Part shown: piece after piece, positions 10,212 to 19,293 of the stretch
Numbering within the stretch: the stretch's first letter is position 1
Layout of the letters: the number at the start of each line of letters is the position of its first letter
From: Thiomonas sp. FB-6
GTDB lineage: Bacteria; Pseudomonadota; Gammaproteobacteria; Burkholderiales; Burkholderiaceae_C
NCBI RefSeq assembly: GCF_000377645.1
Contig: NZ_KB898471.1
Span: 62,001 to 126,000, forward strand
DNA length: 64,000 nt
Reading direction: 5' to 3'
The notes under the pieces: generated by a model
Database searches by the model: none
What the model was told of the DNA's origin: nothing
What the model saw: the letters and a program-made list of their open reading frames with translations, nothing else
Made by a program: the position numbers and the translations under genes

Positions 10212-10859
10212 TCAGTATTCCACCGGAATCGGGTCCAGGCTGCGCCAAATATACCAAGTACCCACGGAACGCCAGGGTTCCCAGGCCGCGGCCACCTCGC
10301 GCAGCTCGCTGCGGCTGACCGCCTCGCCGGAAAAGTAGCACTGGCTGATGCCCTTGCGCAAGCCGAGGTCGTCCAGCGGCAGCACGTCCGGCCGCAGCAG
10401 GTGGAACATGAGGAACATCTCCGCGGTCCAGCGACCGATGCCGCGGATGGCCACCAGTTCCCCGATGATCGCCTCGTCGGGCATCTCGTGCCATTGCCCG
10501 GGATGCACCAGCCCCTGTTCGAAACGGGTGGCCAGGTCGCGCAGGTATTCGGCCTTGCGCTGGGACAGCCCTGCCTGGCGCAGGGACTGCGTGTCATGCG
10601 CCAGCAGGCGCTCCGGGCGCACCGGGCCGACCAGGGCGAGCAGGCGCTCCCACACCGATTGCGCGGCGCTCACCGAGATCTGCTGGCCCACGATGGAGCG
10701 CGCCAGGGTCTGGAAGGCGTCGCCGCGGCTTTGCAGCCGCGCCTTGCCGTACTCGGGAATGAGCCTGCGCATCACGCGATCGGCGCGCATGAGCTCGCCG
10801 CAGGCCTCGTCCCAATAGGACGGGGTTCCCGCGGCGGGCTGCCGGGTCCTGGGGCCCAT
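10212..10859 (-). CDS. DNA-3-methyladenine glycosylase II (AlkA-like, HhH-GPD)
   Basis: Base-excision repair enzyme that removes alkylated purines. The 215-residue protein is a compact HhH-GPD glycosylase without the N-terminal domain of E. coli AlkA. The helix-hairpin-helix GIGRWTAEM is followed by VLPLDDLGLRKG, where the second aspartate is the expected catalytic residue. The QTLARSIVGQQIS segment is also typical. It starts 3 bp downstream of the cysS stop, so the two are likely co-transcribed, and lies just upstream of accA, an arrangement common in Burkholderiales. Confidence 0.93.
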   Translation of the reverse strand: MGPRTRQPAAGTPSYWDEACGELMRADRVMRRLIPEYGKARLQSRGDAFQTLARSIVGQQISVSAAQSVWERLLALVGPVRPERLLAHDTQSLRQAGLSQRKAEYLRDLATRFEQGLVHPGQWHEMPDEAIIGELVAIRGIGRWTAEMFLMFHLLRPDVLPLDDLGLRKGISQCYFSGEAVSRSELREVAAAWEPWRSVGTWYIWRSLDPIPVEY

Positions 10860-10862
10860 GGC

Positions 10863-12242
10863 TCAGGCCCTGCGCCACAGCGTGATGCCGCCGGGCTTGT
10901 CCTCGAGCTGGATGCCGCGCTCGAGCAGAGCGGCGCGGATGCGGTCGGCGCTGGCGTAGTCGCGCGCCTGCTTGGCCTGCGCGCGCAGGCGCAGCTGCTC
11001 CTCGATCCAGGCCTTGTCGGCATCGTCGGTGCCGCCCTGCAGGAAAGCCTGCGGCGCGCTTTGCAGCAGGCCCAGCGTGGCGCCCAGCCCCTTGAGCAGC
11101 GCGGCCAGCGCGGGATCGCCACTGCGATTGAGTTCGCTGGCCAGCTCGAACAGCACCGCCAGCGCCTCCGGCGTGTTGAAGTCGTCGTCCATCGCGGCGC
11201 CGAAACGCCGGGCCAGCGGATGCTCCCAGTCCACCGCGGCGGGCACCGCCGCGTGCTCCTGCAGTGCGATGTACAGGCGCTCCAGCGCGCTGCGCGCGTC
11301 GCGCAACGCGTCGTCGCTGTAGTTCAACGGGCTGCGGTAATGGGCGCGGATGATGAAAAAGCGCAGGGTCTCGGGGTCGACGGTCTTGAGGACGTCACGG
11401 ATGGTCAGGAAGTTGCCGAGGGACTTCGACATCTTCTCCTCGTCCACGCGCACGAAACCGTTGTGCATCCACGTGCCCACCCAGGGCTTGCCGGTCACGC
11501 CCTCGGTCTGCGCGATCTCGTTCTCATGGTGCGGGAACTGCAGGTCCGCGCCGCCGCCGTGGATGTCGAACTGCTCGCCCAGCAGCTCGCAGCTCATGGC
11601 CGAACACTCGATGTGCCAGCCCGGGCGCCCCTGGCCCCAGGGCGAGTCCCAGCGCACCTCGGCCGGTTCCTCCGGCTTGGCACGCTTCCACAGCACGAAA
11701 TCCAGCGGGTCACGCTTGGCCGCGTCCACCTCGACGCGCTCGCCGGCGTGCAGCTCGTCCAGCGACTTGCCCGACAGGCTGCCGTAGCCGGGGAAGCTGC
11801 GCACCGCGAAATCCACGTCGCCGGCGGCATCCTGGTAGGCCAGGCCGCGCTCGACCAGCTGGCCGATCATGCGCTGCATGGCCGCGATGTGCTCGGTGGC
11901 GCGCGGCTCCATGTCGGGCCGCTCGATGCCCAGCGCGTCGGTGTCCTCGTGCATGGCCTGGATGAAGCGGTCGGTGAGCTCGCGCACGCTCACGCCGCTG
12001 TCTACCGCGCGGCGGATGATCTTGTCGTCCACGTCGGTGATGTTGCGCACGTAGGTCACGCGCAGGCCGCGCGCCTTGAGCCAGCGCTGCACCACGTCGA
12101 ACACCGCCATCATGCGCGCATGCCCCAGGTGGCAGAAGTCGTACACGGTCATGCCGCACACGTACATGCGCACATGCCCGGGCTCCAGCGGCACCAGAGG
12201 CTGCTTGCTACGCGACAGGGTGTTGTAGATGTGGACGGTCAT
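10863..12242 (-). CDS. cysS: Cysteine--tRNA ligase
   Basis: Class I synthetase that charges tRNA-Cys. The 459-residue protein carries the HIGH-type motif HLGH, the zinc-site cysteine at the start of CGMTVYD, the [14 protein letters not shown] zinc-ligand block, and [11 protein letters not shown] start at the ATG at 12242 ([10 protein letters not shown]), the family N-terminus; the upstream in-frame ATG adds only ten unconserved residues. It diverges from tssB across a 228 bp gap that must hold both promoters. Confidence 0.97.
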   Translation of the reverse strand: MTVHIYNTLSRSKQPLVPLEPGHVRMYVCGMTVYDFCHLGHARMMAVFDVVQRWLKARGLRVTYVRNITDVDDKIIRRAVDSGVSVRELTDRFIQAMHEDTDALGIERPDMEPRATEHIAAMQRMIGQLVERGLAYQDAAGDVDFAVRSFPGYGSLSGKSLDELHAGERVEVDAAKRDPLDFVLWKRAKPEEPAEVRWDSPWGQGRPGWHIECSAMSCELLGEQFDIHGGGADLQFPHHENEIAQTEGVTGKPWVGTWMHNGFVRVDEEKMSKSLGNFLTIRDVLKTVDPETLRFFIIRAHYRSPLNYSDDALRDARSALERLYIALQEHAAVPAAVDWEHPLARRFGAAMDDDFNTPEALAVLFELASELNRSGDPALAALLKGLGATLGLLQSAPQAFLQGGTDDADKAWIEEQLRLRAQAKQARDYASADRIRAALLERGIQLEDKPGGITLWRRA

Positions 12243-12470
12243 GGGGTACGCGGAGGGTGGCGCAGCGCGCAAGGGCGAAAACTTAGCACAGGCTGCCGCT
12301 TCACGGCGCCGGCGCCGCGGTCACGCGGCTGCGGAGTCAAAGCCCATGCTGTGGGAACTGAGCAATACCGGCGTGGGCATATCGAGGCCTCCGCACGCGG
12401 CGCAGCCAATCGGAGTGCAATCAAGCCGAAGCGCCGCAATGCGGCCGTACGCCAACGCCGGAGGATTCGC
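12243..12470. promoter_or_regulatory. Divergent intergenic region between cysS and the T6SS operon
   Basis: 228 bp without a convincing gene. It should contain the promoters of cysS (minus) and tssB (plus). A GGAGG ribosome-binding site lies at 12461-12465, 5 bp before the tssB ATG. I saw no clean sigma70 box, sigma54 GG-N10-GC element or hairpin that I would commit to. Confidence 0.4.
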
Positions 12471-13046
12471 ATGCCATCGCAGAGTTCCGTCGCACCGAAG
12501 GAGCGCGTCAACATCGTCTACCGCCCGGCCACCGAGGGCGCCCAGGCGGAGGTCGAGCTTCCCCTGAAGCTGCTGGTGCTGGGCGACTACACGCTGCGCG
12601 ATGACGACACGCCGCTGGAGGATCTCGAGCCCGTCGCCGTGGACAAGGACAATTTCGACCACGTGCTCGCGGCGCAGGCGCCGCGCCTGCAGCTGCAGGT
12701 GCCGGACATGCTGCAGCGCCAGCGTGGGCGCACGCTGCAGGTGGATCTGCGCTTCGCCCGTCTTGACGACTTCTCCCCCGACGCCCTGCTCGCCCAGGTC
12801 CCGCAACTGCACGCACTGCTGGAGCTGCGCGAGGCGCTGAAGGCGCTCAAGGGCCCGCTGAGCAACATTCCCGCCTTCCGCAGGAAGCTGCAGCAGATCG
12901 CCGCCGAGCCCGAGCTGCGGCGCCGCCTGGCCACGGAACTGCGGCAGGCGGCCGCCCAGCCGGGCCAGGCCGCGCACGAAGGCCAGGACGCGCAGGAGGC
13001 CCAGGACGCGCAGCAAGCGCCCGCGGACCCGGCGGAGGCGCCATGA
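12471..13046 (+). CDS. tssB: Type VI secretion contractile sheath small subunit TssB (VipA)
   Basis: Forms, with TssC, the contractile sheath around the Hcp tube. The 191-residue product has the TssB core at about 10-150: ERVNIVYRPATEG at the start, PLKLLVLGDYT, and PLSNIPAFRRKL near residue 130. A Gln/Asp/Ala-rich tail (about 165-191) is longer than usual for the family and low in complexity. The ATG at 12471 has a GGAGG ribosome-binding site. The stop overlaps the tssC start by 4 bp. This gene opens the T6SS operon, which runs on the plus strand to 31.8 kb. Confidence 0.95.
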   Translation: MPSQSSVAPKERVNIVYRPATEGAQAEVELPLKLLVLGDYTLRDDDTPLEDLEPVAVDKDNFDHVLAAQAPRLQLQVPDMLQRQRGRTLQVDLRFARLDDFSPDALLAQVPQLHALLELREALKALKGPLSNIPAFRRKLQQIAAEPELRRRLATELRQAAAQPGQAAHEGQDAQEAQDAQQAPADPAEAP

Positions 13047-14632
13047 ACGACACCGCGCAGCCCGCAAGCGCCCGGCACGACGCACCCGGCGAGACCACGC
13101 CCGTGCTCGACGAACTCGCGCTGAGCGCGCGGGTACGCCCCGGCGACGAGGCCTACGCGCTCACCCGCCGCGGCATCGAGGCCCTGCTCCAGCACCTGCT
13201 CGAACCCGAGGCGGATGCGCAGGCGGATGCGCAGGCGGGTGCGCAGGCGGGTGCGCAGGCCCCTGAAACGCCTCCGGCCCTGCAGGCCGCGGCGTCTCCC
13301 GCCGCCGCGCCGCAGCCGCCCGGCGCGGCGGCCGACCCGCGGCTGGTCGACGCGCTGATCGCCGAGATCGACCGCCAGCTCTCCGACCAGGTCGACGCCA
13401 TCCTGCACCACCCCCGGTTCCAGAGCCTGGAATCGGCCTGGCGCTCGCTAAAGTTCCTGGTCGACCGCACCAACTTCCGCGAGAACACGCGCATCCACTT
13501 CCTGTCGCTGAGCAAGCAGCGCCTGATGCGCGACTTCGCCGACAGCCCCGAGATCGTGCGCAGCGGCCTATACCGGCTGATCTACACCGCCGAATACGGC
13601 CAGTTCGGCGGCCAACCTTATGGCGCCATCGTGGCCGACTACGAATTCGGCCCCTCGGCCCCCGACATCCGCCTGCTGGAGAACGCCTCCAAGGTGGCCG
13701 CGATGGCCCACGCGCCGCTGCTGGCGGGGGCCTCGCCGCAGTTCTTCGGGCTCGAGTCCATGCAGCAGCTTCCCGCGCTGAAGGACCTGGCCTCGCTGCT
13801 GGAGGGCCCGCAGTTCATCGCCTGGAACTCGCTGCGCGACAGCGAGGACGCCCGCTACCTGGGCCTGGCCCTGCCGCGCTTCCTGCTGCGCCTGCCCTAC
13901 GGGCCCGACACCCTGCCGGCGCGCGCCTTCCAGTACCAGGAAAGCGTGGGCGAGGCCGGTGCCGGCTACCTGTGGGGCAACGCCGCCTTCGCGCTGGCCA
14001 GCAGGCTGTGCGACAGCTTCGCCGAATACCGCTGGTGCGCCAACGTGATCGGCCCGCAGGGCGGCGGCGAGGTCGGCGGCCTGCCGATCCACACCTACCC
14101 GTCGATGGGCACGCTGCAACATCGCCTGCCCACCGAGGTGCTGATCTCCGAACGCCGCGAGTTCGAACTCGCCGAGCAGGGGTTCATCGCGCTGACCATG
14201 CGCAAGAACAGCGACCGCGCGGCCTTCTTCTCCGCCAACTCGGTGCAAAGGCCCAAGTTCTTCGGCACCAGCGAGCAGGGCCGCGAGGCCGAGCTCAACT
14301 ACCGGCTCAGCACCCAGCTTCCCTACATGTTCGTGGTCAGCCGCCTGGCCCACTACATCAAGGTGATCCAGCGCGAGAACATCGGCACCTGGAAGGAACG
14401 CGGGGATCTGGAGAACGCGCTCAACCTGTGGATTCGCCAGTACGTGGCGGACATGGACAACCCCGCGCCCGGCGTGCGCAGCCGACGCCCGCTGCGCCAG
14501 GCGCAGGTGCAGGTCAGCGACATCGAAGGCGAACCCGGCTGGTATCGCGTCGACCTGCGTGTACGCCCCCACTTCAAGTACATGGGGGCGTCCTTCACCT
14601 TGTCCCTCGTGGGCAAGCTCGAGAAACGTTGA
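13043..14632 (+). CDS. tssC: Type VI secretion contractile sheath large subunit TssC (VipB)
   Basis: Major sheath protein and partner of TssB. The 529-residue protein has the TssC family block (DFADSPEIVRSGLYRLIYTAEYG, here summarised; then YGAIVADYEF, KNSDRAAFFSANS, and a C-terminal FTLSLVGKL). The first 100 residues are a low-complexity Ala/Gln/Pro-rich extension ahead of the core, including a 12 bp tandem repeat array at 13211-13258. Most TssC proteins have a shorter N-terminus and are about 490-500 residues long. Translationally coupled to tssB through ATGA. Confidence 0.95.
   Translation: MNDTAQPASARHDAPGETTPVLDELALSARVRPGDEAYALTRRGIEALLQHLLEPEADAQADAQAGAQAGAQAPETPPALQAAASPAAAPQPPGAAADPRLVDALIAEIDRQLSDQVDAILHHPRFQSLESAWRSLKFLVDRTNFRENTRIHFLSLSKQRLMRDFADSPEIVRSGLYRLIYTAEYGQFGGQPYGAIVADYEFGPSAPDIRLLENASKVAAMAHAPLLAGASPQFFGLESMQQLPALKDLASLLEGPQFIAWNSLRDSEDARYLGLALPRFLLRLPYGPDTLPARAFQYQESVGEAGAGYLWGNAAFALASRLCDSFAEYRWCANVIGPQGGGEVGGLPIHTYPSMGTLQHRLPTEVLISERREFELAEQGFIALTMRKNSDRAAFFSANSVQRPKFFGTSEQGREAELNYRLSTQLPYMFVVSRLAHYIKVIQRENIGTWKERGDLENALNLWIRQYVADMDNPAPGVRSRRPLRQAQVQVSDIEGEPGWYRVDLRVRPHFKYMGASFTLSLVGKLEKR
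13211..13258 (+). repeat. 4 x 12 bp tandem repeat inside tssC
   Basis: Four consecutive 12-mers: two of GCGGATGCGCAG and two of GCGGGTGCGCAG. They encode ADAQ-ADAQ-AGAQ-AGAQ (residues 57-72 of TssC). The unit length is a multiple of three, so copy-number changes would leave the frame intact. Confidence 0.95.
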
Positions 14633-14647
14633 CACCAGGAGATCATC

Positions 14648-15136
14648 ATGCCGATGCCGTGCTACCTCTCGCTCGAGGGCCAGACCCAGGGCGCCATCCA
14701 GGGCTCCAGCAAGGCCCAGGGACACGAAGGAAAGATCCTGGTGCAGGCCGTGGAGCACCTGGTCGAGATTCCCAGCAGCCCGCAGAACGGCCTGCCTTCG
14801 GGCAAGTGCGTGCTCGGGCCGATGACCCTGAGCAAGGAAGTGGACAAATCCTCGCCCAAGCTGTTCCAGGCGCTGAGCCAGGGCGAGCAGATGAGCAACG
14901 TCACCCTCGAATTCATGCGCATCTCCCCCAAGGGCACCGAGGAGAAGTACTACACCGTCAAGCTCAAGAACGCCATCATCACCCGGCTGCGCACCTGGGT
15001 GCCCCTGTGCATGGCCCAGGAGAACCAGCAGATGGGGCACATGGAGGACGTGTCGCTGACCTACGAGAAGATCACCTGGACCTTCGAGCCCGACGGCATC
15101 GAGGCCGAGGCCTCCTGCGTGGCCCCGCGCAACTGA
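14648..15136 (+). CDS. hcp: Type VI secretion tube protein Hcp (TssD)
   Basis: Hexameric ring protein that stacks into the inner tube of the T6SS needle and is secreted when the sheath fires. At 162 residues it has the normal Hcp length. Family features are the N-terminal YLSLEGQTQGAIQGSS, GPMTLSKEVDKSSPKL near the middle, and a C-terminal LTYEKITWTF strand. No extension that would suggest an evolved Hcp effector. Lies 15 bp after tssC and 28 bp before tssE. Confidence 0.96.
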   Translation: MPMPCYLSLEGQTQGAIQGSSKAQGHEGKILVQAVEHLVEIPSSPQNGLPSGKCVLGPMTLSKEVDKSSPKLFQALSQGEQMSNVTLEFMRISPKGTEEKYYTVKLKNAIITRLRTWVPLCMAQENQQMGHMEDVSLTYEKITWTFEPDGIEAEASCVAPRN

Positions 15137-15164
15137 GGCCGTCCGCGCCCACCGGGAGTTCCGC

Positions 15165-15620
15165 ATGCACCGCGCACGCCTGCTCGAACGCGTGGCAGCC
15201 CGCGAAGCCGGCGTGTCCGGCGCGGCCGCCGCGCCAGGTGCGGGCCCCGGCGCCGCGCCCCTGGCGCCGGCCGCGCCGGCGCTGCTGCGTTCGGTGATCG
15301 CGCATCTCACCCGCGTGCTCAACACCCGGCGCGGCAGCGTGCCCATCGACGCCGGCTTCGGCATGCTGGATTTCGGCCCTGTCGACGCCGGAGCCAGCGA
15401 CGTGGCCGATCTCGAGGCCCGCCTGCAGACCCTGATCGAGCGCTACGAACCTCGCCTGCTGCACCCCCGCGTACGCCTTCGCGGGGAACGCAGCGACGCG
15501 CTGTGCATGAGCTTCGACCTCGAAGCCTCCATCCTGCAGGCCGGTCGCGAGCAGCCCTGGTGCCTGGCCACCCGCATCGACGCCCAGGGTCGCGTACGCA
15601 TCGACGATGCGCCCGAGTGA
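15165..15620 (+). CDS. tssE: Type VI secretion baseplate subunit TssE
   Basis: gp25-like wedge/baseplate protein needed to start sheath assembly. The 151-residue protein carries the gp25 signature around RVLNTRRGSVPIDAGFGM (residues 46-63) and a C-terminal domain with the LYPRV-like turn (LLHPRVRLRG). An Ala-rich N-terminal linker precedes the core. The start of tssF lies at its 3' end. Confidence 0.93.
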   Translation: MHRARLLERVAAREAGVSGAAAAPGAGPGAAPLAPAAPALLRSVIAHLTRVLNTRRGSVPIDAGFGMLDFGPVDAGASDVADLEARLQTLIERYEPRLLHPRVRLRGERSDALCMSFDLEASILQAGREQPWCLATRIDAQGRVRIDDAPE

Positions 15621-15636
15621 AAGCACAGGCCACGTG

Positions 15637-17379
15637 ATGTTCAACCGGCATTTCGAGGATGAGCTCGGCCGCCTGAAGAATCTGGCCGCCGAATTCGCGC
15701 GCGACAACCCCGCGCTGGCGCCCATGCTGCTGGGCAGCAGTGCCGACCCCGACGTCGAACGCCTGCTCGAAGGCACCGCCTTCCTCACGGCCCTGCTGCG
15801 CCGCAGGCTCGACGACGGCCATCCGGAATTCGTGCAGGACCTCACGCGCCTGCTGTTCCCGCAGCACCTGCTGGCCCTGCCCGCGTCGGCCATGGTCGCC
15901 TTCGAGCCCACCATCGAGGACGCGGGCGAGGTGAAGGTCCCGGCGCACACCGAGTTGCTGTCCGTCCCGGTGGACGGAACCTGCTGCCGCTTTCGCACCA
16001 GCCACGAGCTGCAGTTGCAACCGGTGCGCATCGAGGACTGCGCGATGCACCACGCTCCCGGCGCGCCGCCGCTGCTGCGCCTGCGCCTGCGCGCCGCCAC
16101 GCGCGCGGTGCGCCTCGACCATCTGCTGCTGTACATCGACGCCAGCCACGCCGAGGCCTGCCATCTGCTGCTCCTGCTCACGCGCCATCTGCGGCACCTG
16201 CGCCTGCGCGCAAGGGGCGCGCAGGCGGACGACGCGCTGGAATGCCTGCTGCCCGCGCACTGCGTGCAGCCCCGAGGCTTCGAGCACGCGCTGCTCGACT
16301 ACCCGCCCCACGCCTTCGACGGCTACCGCGTGCTGCAGGAATACTTCGCGCAGCCCGCCAAGTTCCTGTTCGTGGGCGTCGAGGGGCTGCAGGGCCTCGC
16401 GGCGGGCTGGCGCGAACTGGAACTCGACTTCGAACTCGACCGCGCCTGGCCCTGGATGCCCGAGGTGCGCGCCGATACGCTGCGCCTGGGAGTGGTTCCC
16501 GCGGTGAACCTGTTCGACATCGACGCCGAGCCCATCGCCTGCGACCATCGGCGCAGCGAATACGCGCTACGCGTGCTGGACGAGCCGCACGAGCACTACG
16601 AGGTGCACGACATCCGGCGCGTACTCGGCAGCGCGCGAGGCGAGGCCCAGGCACGGTCCTGGCAGCCCTTCCAGCTTTACCCCGGCGCGGGCGAGCAGGG
16701 CCATCCCAGCTATCGCAGCGTGATCCGCCCGCATCCCCTGCGCGACACACCACAGACCTTTCTCGCACTGTGCTATCCGCCGGGGCAGGCCGCGCGCTCC
16801 GAGGTGCTCAGCGTGCGCCTGCGCTGCAGCAACGGCGCGCTGCCGGAGAACCTGGGCCGGGGCGATATCTGCCGTGCCGGCTCGAACACGCCCGACCGGG
16901 TGCGCTTCCACAACCTGCAGGCGCCGAGCGCCTACCGCCGCCCGCGCATCGATGCGGATCTCATGTGGCGCCTGCAGTCCCATGCCGCGCTGAACTACCT
17001 GTCCATCGCCGACGCCCCCACGCTGCGCAGCATGCTCCGGCTGCACGCCGACGCGCAGCAGGCCGGCGGCACGGCGGAGGCGGTGGCGCAGCACGCGGCG
17101 AACCGCAGGCGCATCGAGGGCATCGAGTCGGTGCAGGCGAGTGCGCAAACCCTGCTGGTCGGCAATTGCAGCCTGTTGCGCGGCCAGCGCCTGCGCGTTT
17201 GCTGCCGCGGCGAGCATTTCGGCGGGCTCGGCGACCTGTACCTGTTCGGCTGCGTGCTCGACGCCTTCCTGGCCGACTACGTGGGCATGAACAGTTTCGT
17301 GCTCCTCGAGCTCGAGGACACGCAGACCTCCCGGATCTTCACATGGCCAGCCAGAATCGGAACGCGCCCGACGCTGTGA
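15637..17379 (+). CDS. tssF: Type VI secretion baseplate subunit TssF
   Basis: Baseplate wedge protein that binds TssG in a TssF2-TssG complex. The 580-residue product is full length for the family. The N-terminus MFNRHFEDELGRLKNLAAEF is typical, followed by the segment DPDVERLLEGTAFLTALLRR and a C-terminal LGDLYLFGCVLDAFLADYV. The ATG at 15637 is 16 bp after the tssE stop; an earlier in-frame ATG at 15607 would overlap tssE. The 3' end overlaps the next frame by 37 bp. Its partner TssG is truncated (next entry), so the wedge could not form normally if the sequence is right. Confidence 0.94.
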   Translation: MFNRHFEDELGRLKNLAAEFARDNPALAPMLLGSSADPDVERLLEGTAFLTALLRRRLDDGHPEFVQDLTRLLFPQHLLALPASAMVAFEPTIEDAGEVKVPAHTELLSVPVDGTCCRFRTSHELQLQPVRIEDCAMHHAPGAPPLLRLRLRAATRAVRLDHLLLYIDASHAEACHLLLLLTRHLRHLRLRARGAQADDALECLLPAHCVQPRGFEHALLDYPPHAFDGYRVLQEYFAQPAKFLFVGVEGLQGLAAGWRELELDFELDRAWPWMPEVRADTLRLGVVPAVNLFDIDAEPIACDHRRSEYALRVLDEPHEHYEVHDIRRVLGSARGEAQARSWQPFQLYPGAGEQGHPSYRSVIRPHPLRDTPQTFLALCYPPGQAARSEVLSVRLRCSNGALPENLGRGDICRAGSNTPDRVRFHNLQAPSAYRRPRIDADLMWRLQSHAALNYLSIADAPTLRSMLRLHADAQQAGGTAEAVAQHAANRRRIEGIESVQASAQTLLVGNCSLLRGQRLRVCCRGEHFGGLGDLYLFGCVLDAFLADYVGMNSFVLLELEDTQTSRIFTWPARIGTRPTL

Positions 17380-19145
17380 GCTCGCCCACGCCGCAGGACC
17401 TCGAGCGCGACGCCACGCGCTACGAGTACCTGCAACTCCTGCGCATGCTGCGCCTGATCGGGGTGGCGCCCGACGACGCCGCGGCGCCGCGCGGCGTGCG
17501 TACGCGCCCTTCGCTCACGCTGGGCATCGAAGCCGGCGAGGTGGCGTCGGCGAAGCGCCTGCCCGACGGGCGCTGGAGCATCACGGCCAACGTGTTCGGC
17601 CTGTACGGGCCCGGCTCCCCGCTGCCGGTGTACTACACGGAGGATCTTCTGGAAGAGGCGCGCGAGGGGCGGCACGCGACCCGCGGACTGATCGACCTGC
17701 TGAACCACGTGTTGTATCCGCTGTTGTTCCGCTGCTGGGAGAAGGACCGCATCGCCCAGCGCATCGTGGAAGCCCTCGACACCCGGCTGTTGCAAGGCCT
17801 GCAGGGTTTCGCGGGAGTCGTGGCGCCGCGCCCCGCCGTGCTGCCCGCGCCGAAAGCGCTTCCGCCGTTGCTGTACCTCGCGCTGCTCCAGCAGCCCCCG
17901 GCACGCGTGCGCATGGCCACCCCCTACGCCGGCAGCCACCACGGCCTGCACCTGCCCCTGCTCGCCGGCACCGAGGTCCTCGTCGCCTTCCGCGACGGCG
18001 ACCCCGACCAGCCCCTCATCACCGCCGCCGTCCCCAACTCCGAAAACCCCAGCCTCGCTCGCCACGACAACGCCTTCATCCACCAGCTGCACACCGCCGG
18101 CGGCAACACCCTGCTCCTCGACGACCGCGACGGCCGCCAGGCCCTGCGCATGCACTCCCCCTCCTCCAACTCCTCCCTCAGCCTCGGCTCCTCCAGCCCC
18201 GACTCCGACTCCGCCGGCATCGAACTGAGCACCAGCGGCGGCCGCGCGGCGGTGATCGCCGGCTCGCGCTACGACATCAGCTTCGGCGGCGCCCAGTCCA
18301 CGTCCCTCGGCGTCACCGGGGTCCTGCATGGCGCCTACTCCATCGAGGCCTCGATCCTGTCGGCCTGCGAATGCAACCTGCGCGGCCGCGTCGCCTGGAG
18401 TCGCCAGCCGACCCAGGCGATCGGCAATGGCTCGTGGGAACAGCGCGGGCCCGAATGCCAGCTGCAGGCCGACTCGGACTTGCGCCTGGGCGCCGGCCTG
18501 GACGCGGCGACCGTGCAGGAGCTGGAGGGCTATCGCCGCCGCATCCGCAGGGCCATCGCCGCCGCCTCGCTGGGCTACCTGGGCATCGGCGCGTCGCTGG
18601 TGGCGGTCGACTTCTGGCGCAACCGCGGCCCCCAGGTGCCGAAACCTGATTCGGTGCACTGGCTGAAGACGGCCGCGATCACCCTCGTCCGCATGGCGCC
18701 GTCGCTAGCGCTGCATCGCGTGGTCGACGCGGCCTTGCGTGCGATCGACCAGCGCAGCAGCGGCCGCTACGCGTCGAGCCTGGAACTGCAAAGCCAGGGC
18801 TCGAATCTGCGCCACAGCGGCGAACAGGGACAAGAGCAATCCCTGCGGGTCGAGGCCGGGCTGCTGCAGCTGCGCAGCGAAACGCCCGAGGGCGCGGCTT
18901 CGGAGTTGCGCGTGGAGGCGGATGCGCTCGAGCACTCCTCCCCGAACACACGATTGCGCTGCGAGAGCGAGCCAGCCAGCCTGAAGCTGGCTGCGGGGCC
19001 CGGCACGAGGCTGGTGGCTCGCGAGGATTCGCTGCTTCTCGAGGCCGACCGGAGCCAAGCGCGAGTCCTGCTGCAAACCACGGGCGTGCGCGTCTCCTGC
19101 CGCCACCTGCAGGTGTTCGAATCCGAGCGAGTCCGGATCGACTGA
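17343..19145 (+). CDS. Chimera: TssG N-terminal half joined in frame to VgrG C-terminal part
   Basis: A single 600-codon frame. Residues 1 to about 187 are TssG-like: EYLQLLRMLRLIG, then VFGLYGPGSPLPVYYTEDLL and LLNHVLYPLLFRCWEKDR. A full TssG is about 330-350 residues, so roughly half is missing. At about nt 17910 the frame passes into a VgrG in the end of its OB-fold (VRMATPYAG, LLAGTEVLVAFRDGDPDQPL) and continues through the VgrG stem and tail. The VgrG gp27-like domain is absent. Around residues 404-466 the tail has two hydrophobic helical stretches (LGYLGIGASLVAVDFW; LVRMAPSLALHRVV). Composition changes at the junction: the VgrG part prefers CTC and CCC codons. A deletion between tssG and a downstream vgrG, or an assembly collapse, would explain it. 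Confidence 0.85.
   Translation: MASQNRNAPDAVSSPTPQDLERDATRYEYLQLLRMLRLIGVAPDDAAAPRGVRTRPSLTLGIEAGEVASAKRLPDGRWSITANVFGLYGPGSPLPVYYTEDLLEEAREGRHATRGLIDLLNHVLYPLLFRCWEKDRIAQRIVEALDTRLLQGLQGFAGVVAPRPAVLPAPKALPPLLYLALLQQPPARVRMATPYAGSHHGLHLPLLAGTEVLVAFRDGDPDQPLITAAVPNSENPSLARHDNAFIHQLHTAGGNTLLLDDRDGRQALRMHSPSSNSSLSLGSSSPDSDSAGIELSTSGGRAAVIAGSRYDISFGGAQSTSLGVTGVLHGAYSIEASILSACECNLRGRVAWSRQPTQAIGNGSWEQRGPECQLQADSDLRLGAGLDAATVQELEGYRRRIRRAIAAASLGYLGIGASLVAVDFWRNRGPQVPKPDSVHWLKTAAITLVRMAPSLALHRVVDAALRAIDQRSSGRYASSLELQSQGSNLRHSGEQGQEQSLRVEAGLLQLRSETPEGAASELRVEADALEHSSPNTRLRCESEPASLKLAAGPGTRLVAREDSLLLEADRSQARVLLQTTGVRVSCRHLQVFESERVRID
18126..18218 (+). repeat. Direct repeat R2, copy 1 (VgrG stem)
   Basis: 93 bp, nearly identical (two differences seen) to 19299-19391. 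Encodes the VgrG stem segment DGRQALRMHSPSSNSSLSLG and its continuation. It marks homologous parts of two vgrG remnants. Confidence 0.95.
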
Positions 19146-19175
19146 CGCCGAATGGCCGTTCCAGGCCTGCGAGCC

Positions 19176-19293
19176 ACCATGCCCGTCCCTTCCGCCCCTT
19201 CCGCTCCCTTCGCCGCCGGTGCCGATGCTGCCGGGGCGCCGGGCTTCGTCTCCCAGGGCTGCGATCCCGGCAGCCTCGAGCTGCTCGAGGCCC
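19176..19293 (+). repeat. Direct repeat R1, copy 1 (VgrG N-terminus)
   Basis: 118 bp, nearly identical (two differences seen) to 19805-19922. Covers the start codon and about 37 codons of two adjacent vgrG remnants (MPVPSAPSAPFAAGADAAGA and onward). The homology stops abruptly after GAGGCCC, which is the edge of the deletion in the first copy. Confidence 0.95.

Noticed and set aside
9327-12470. Very long open frame on plus running into tssB
   Set aside because: It is antisense to accA, the glycosylase and cysS, and is a by-product of GC-rich codon bias. Only the last 191 codons (from 12471) are tssB.
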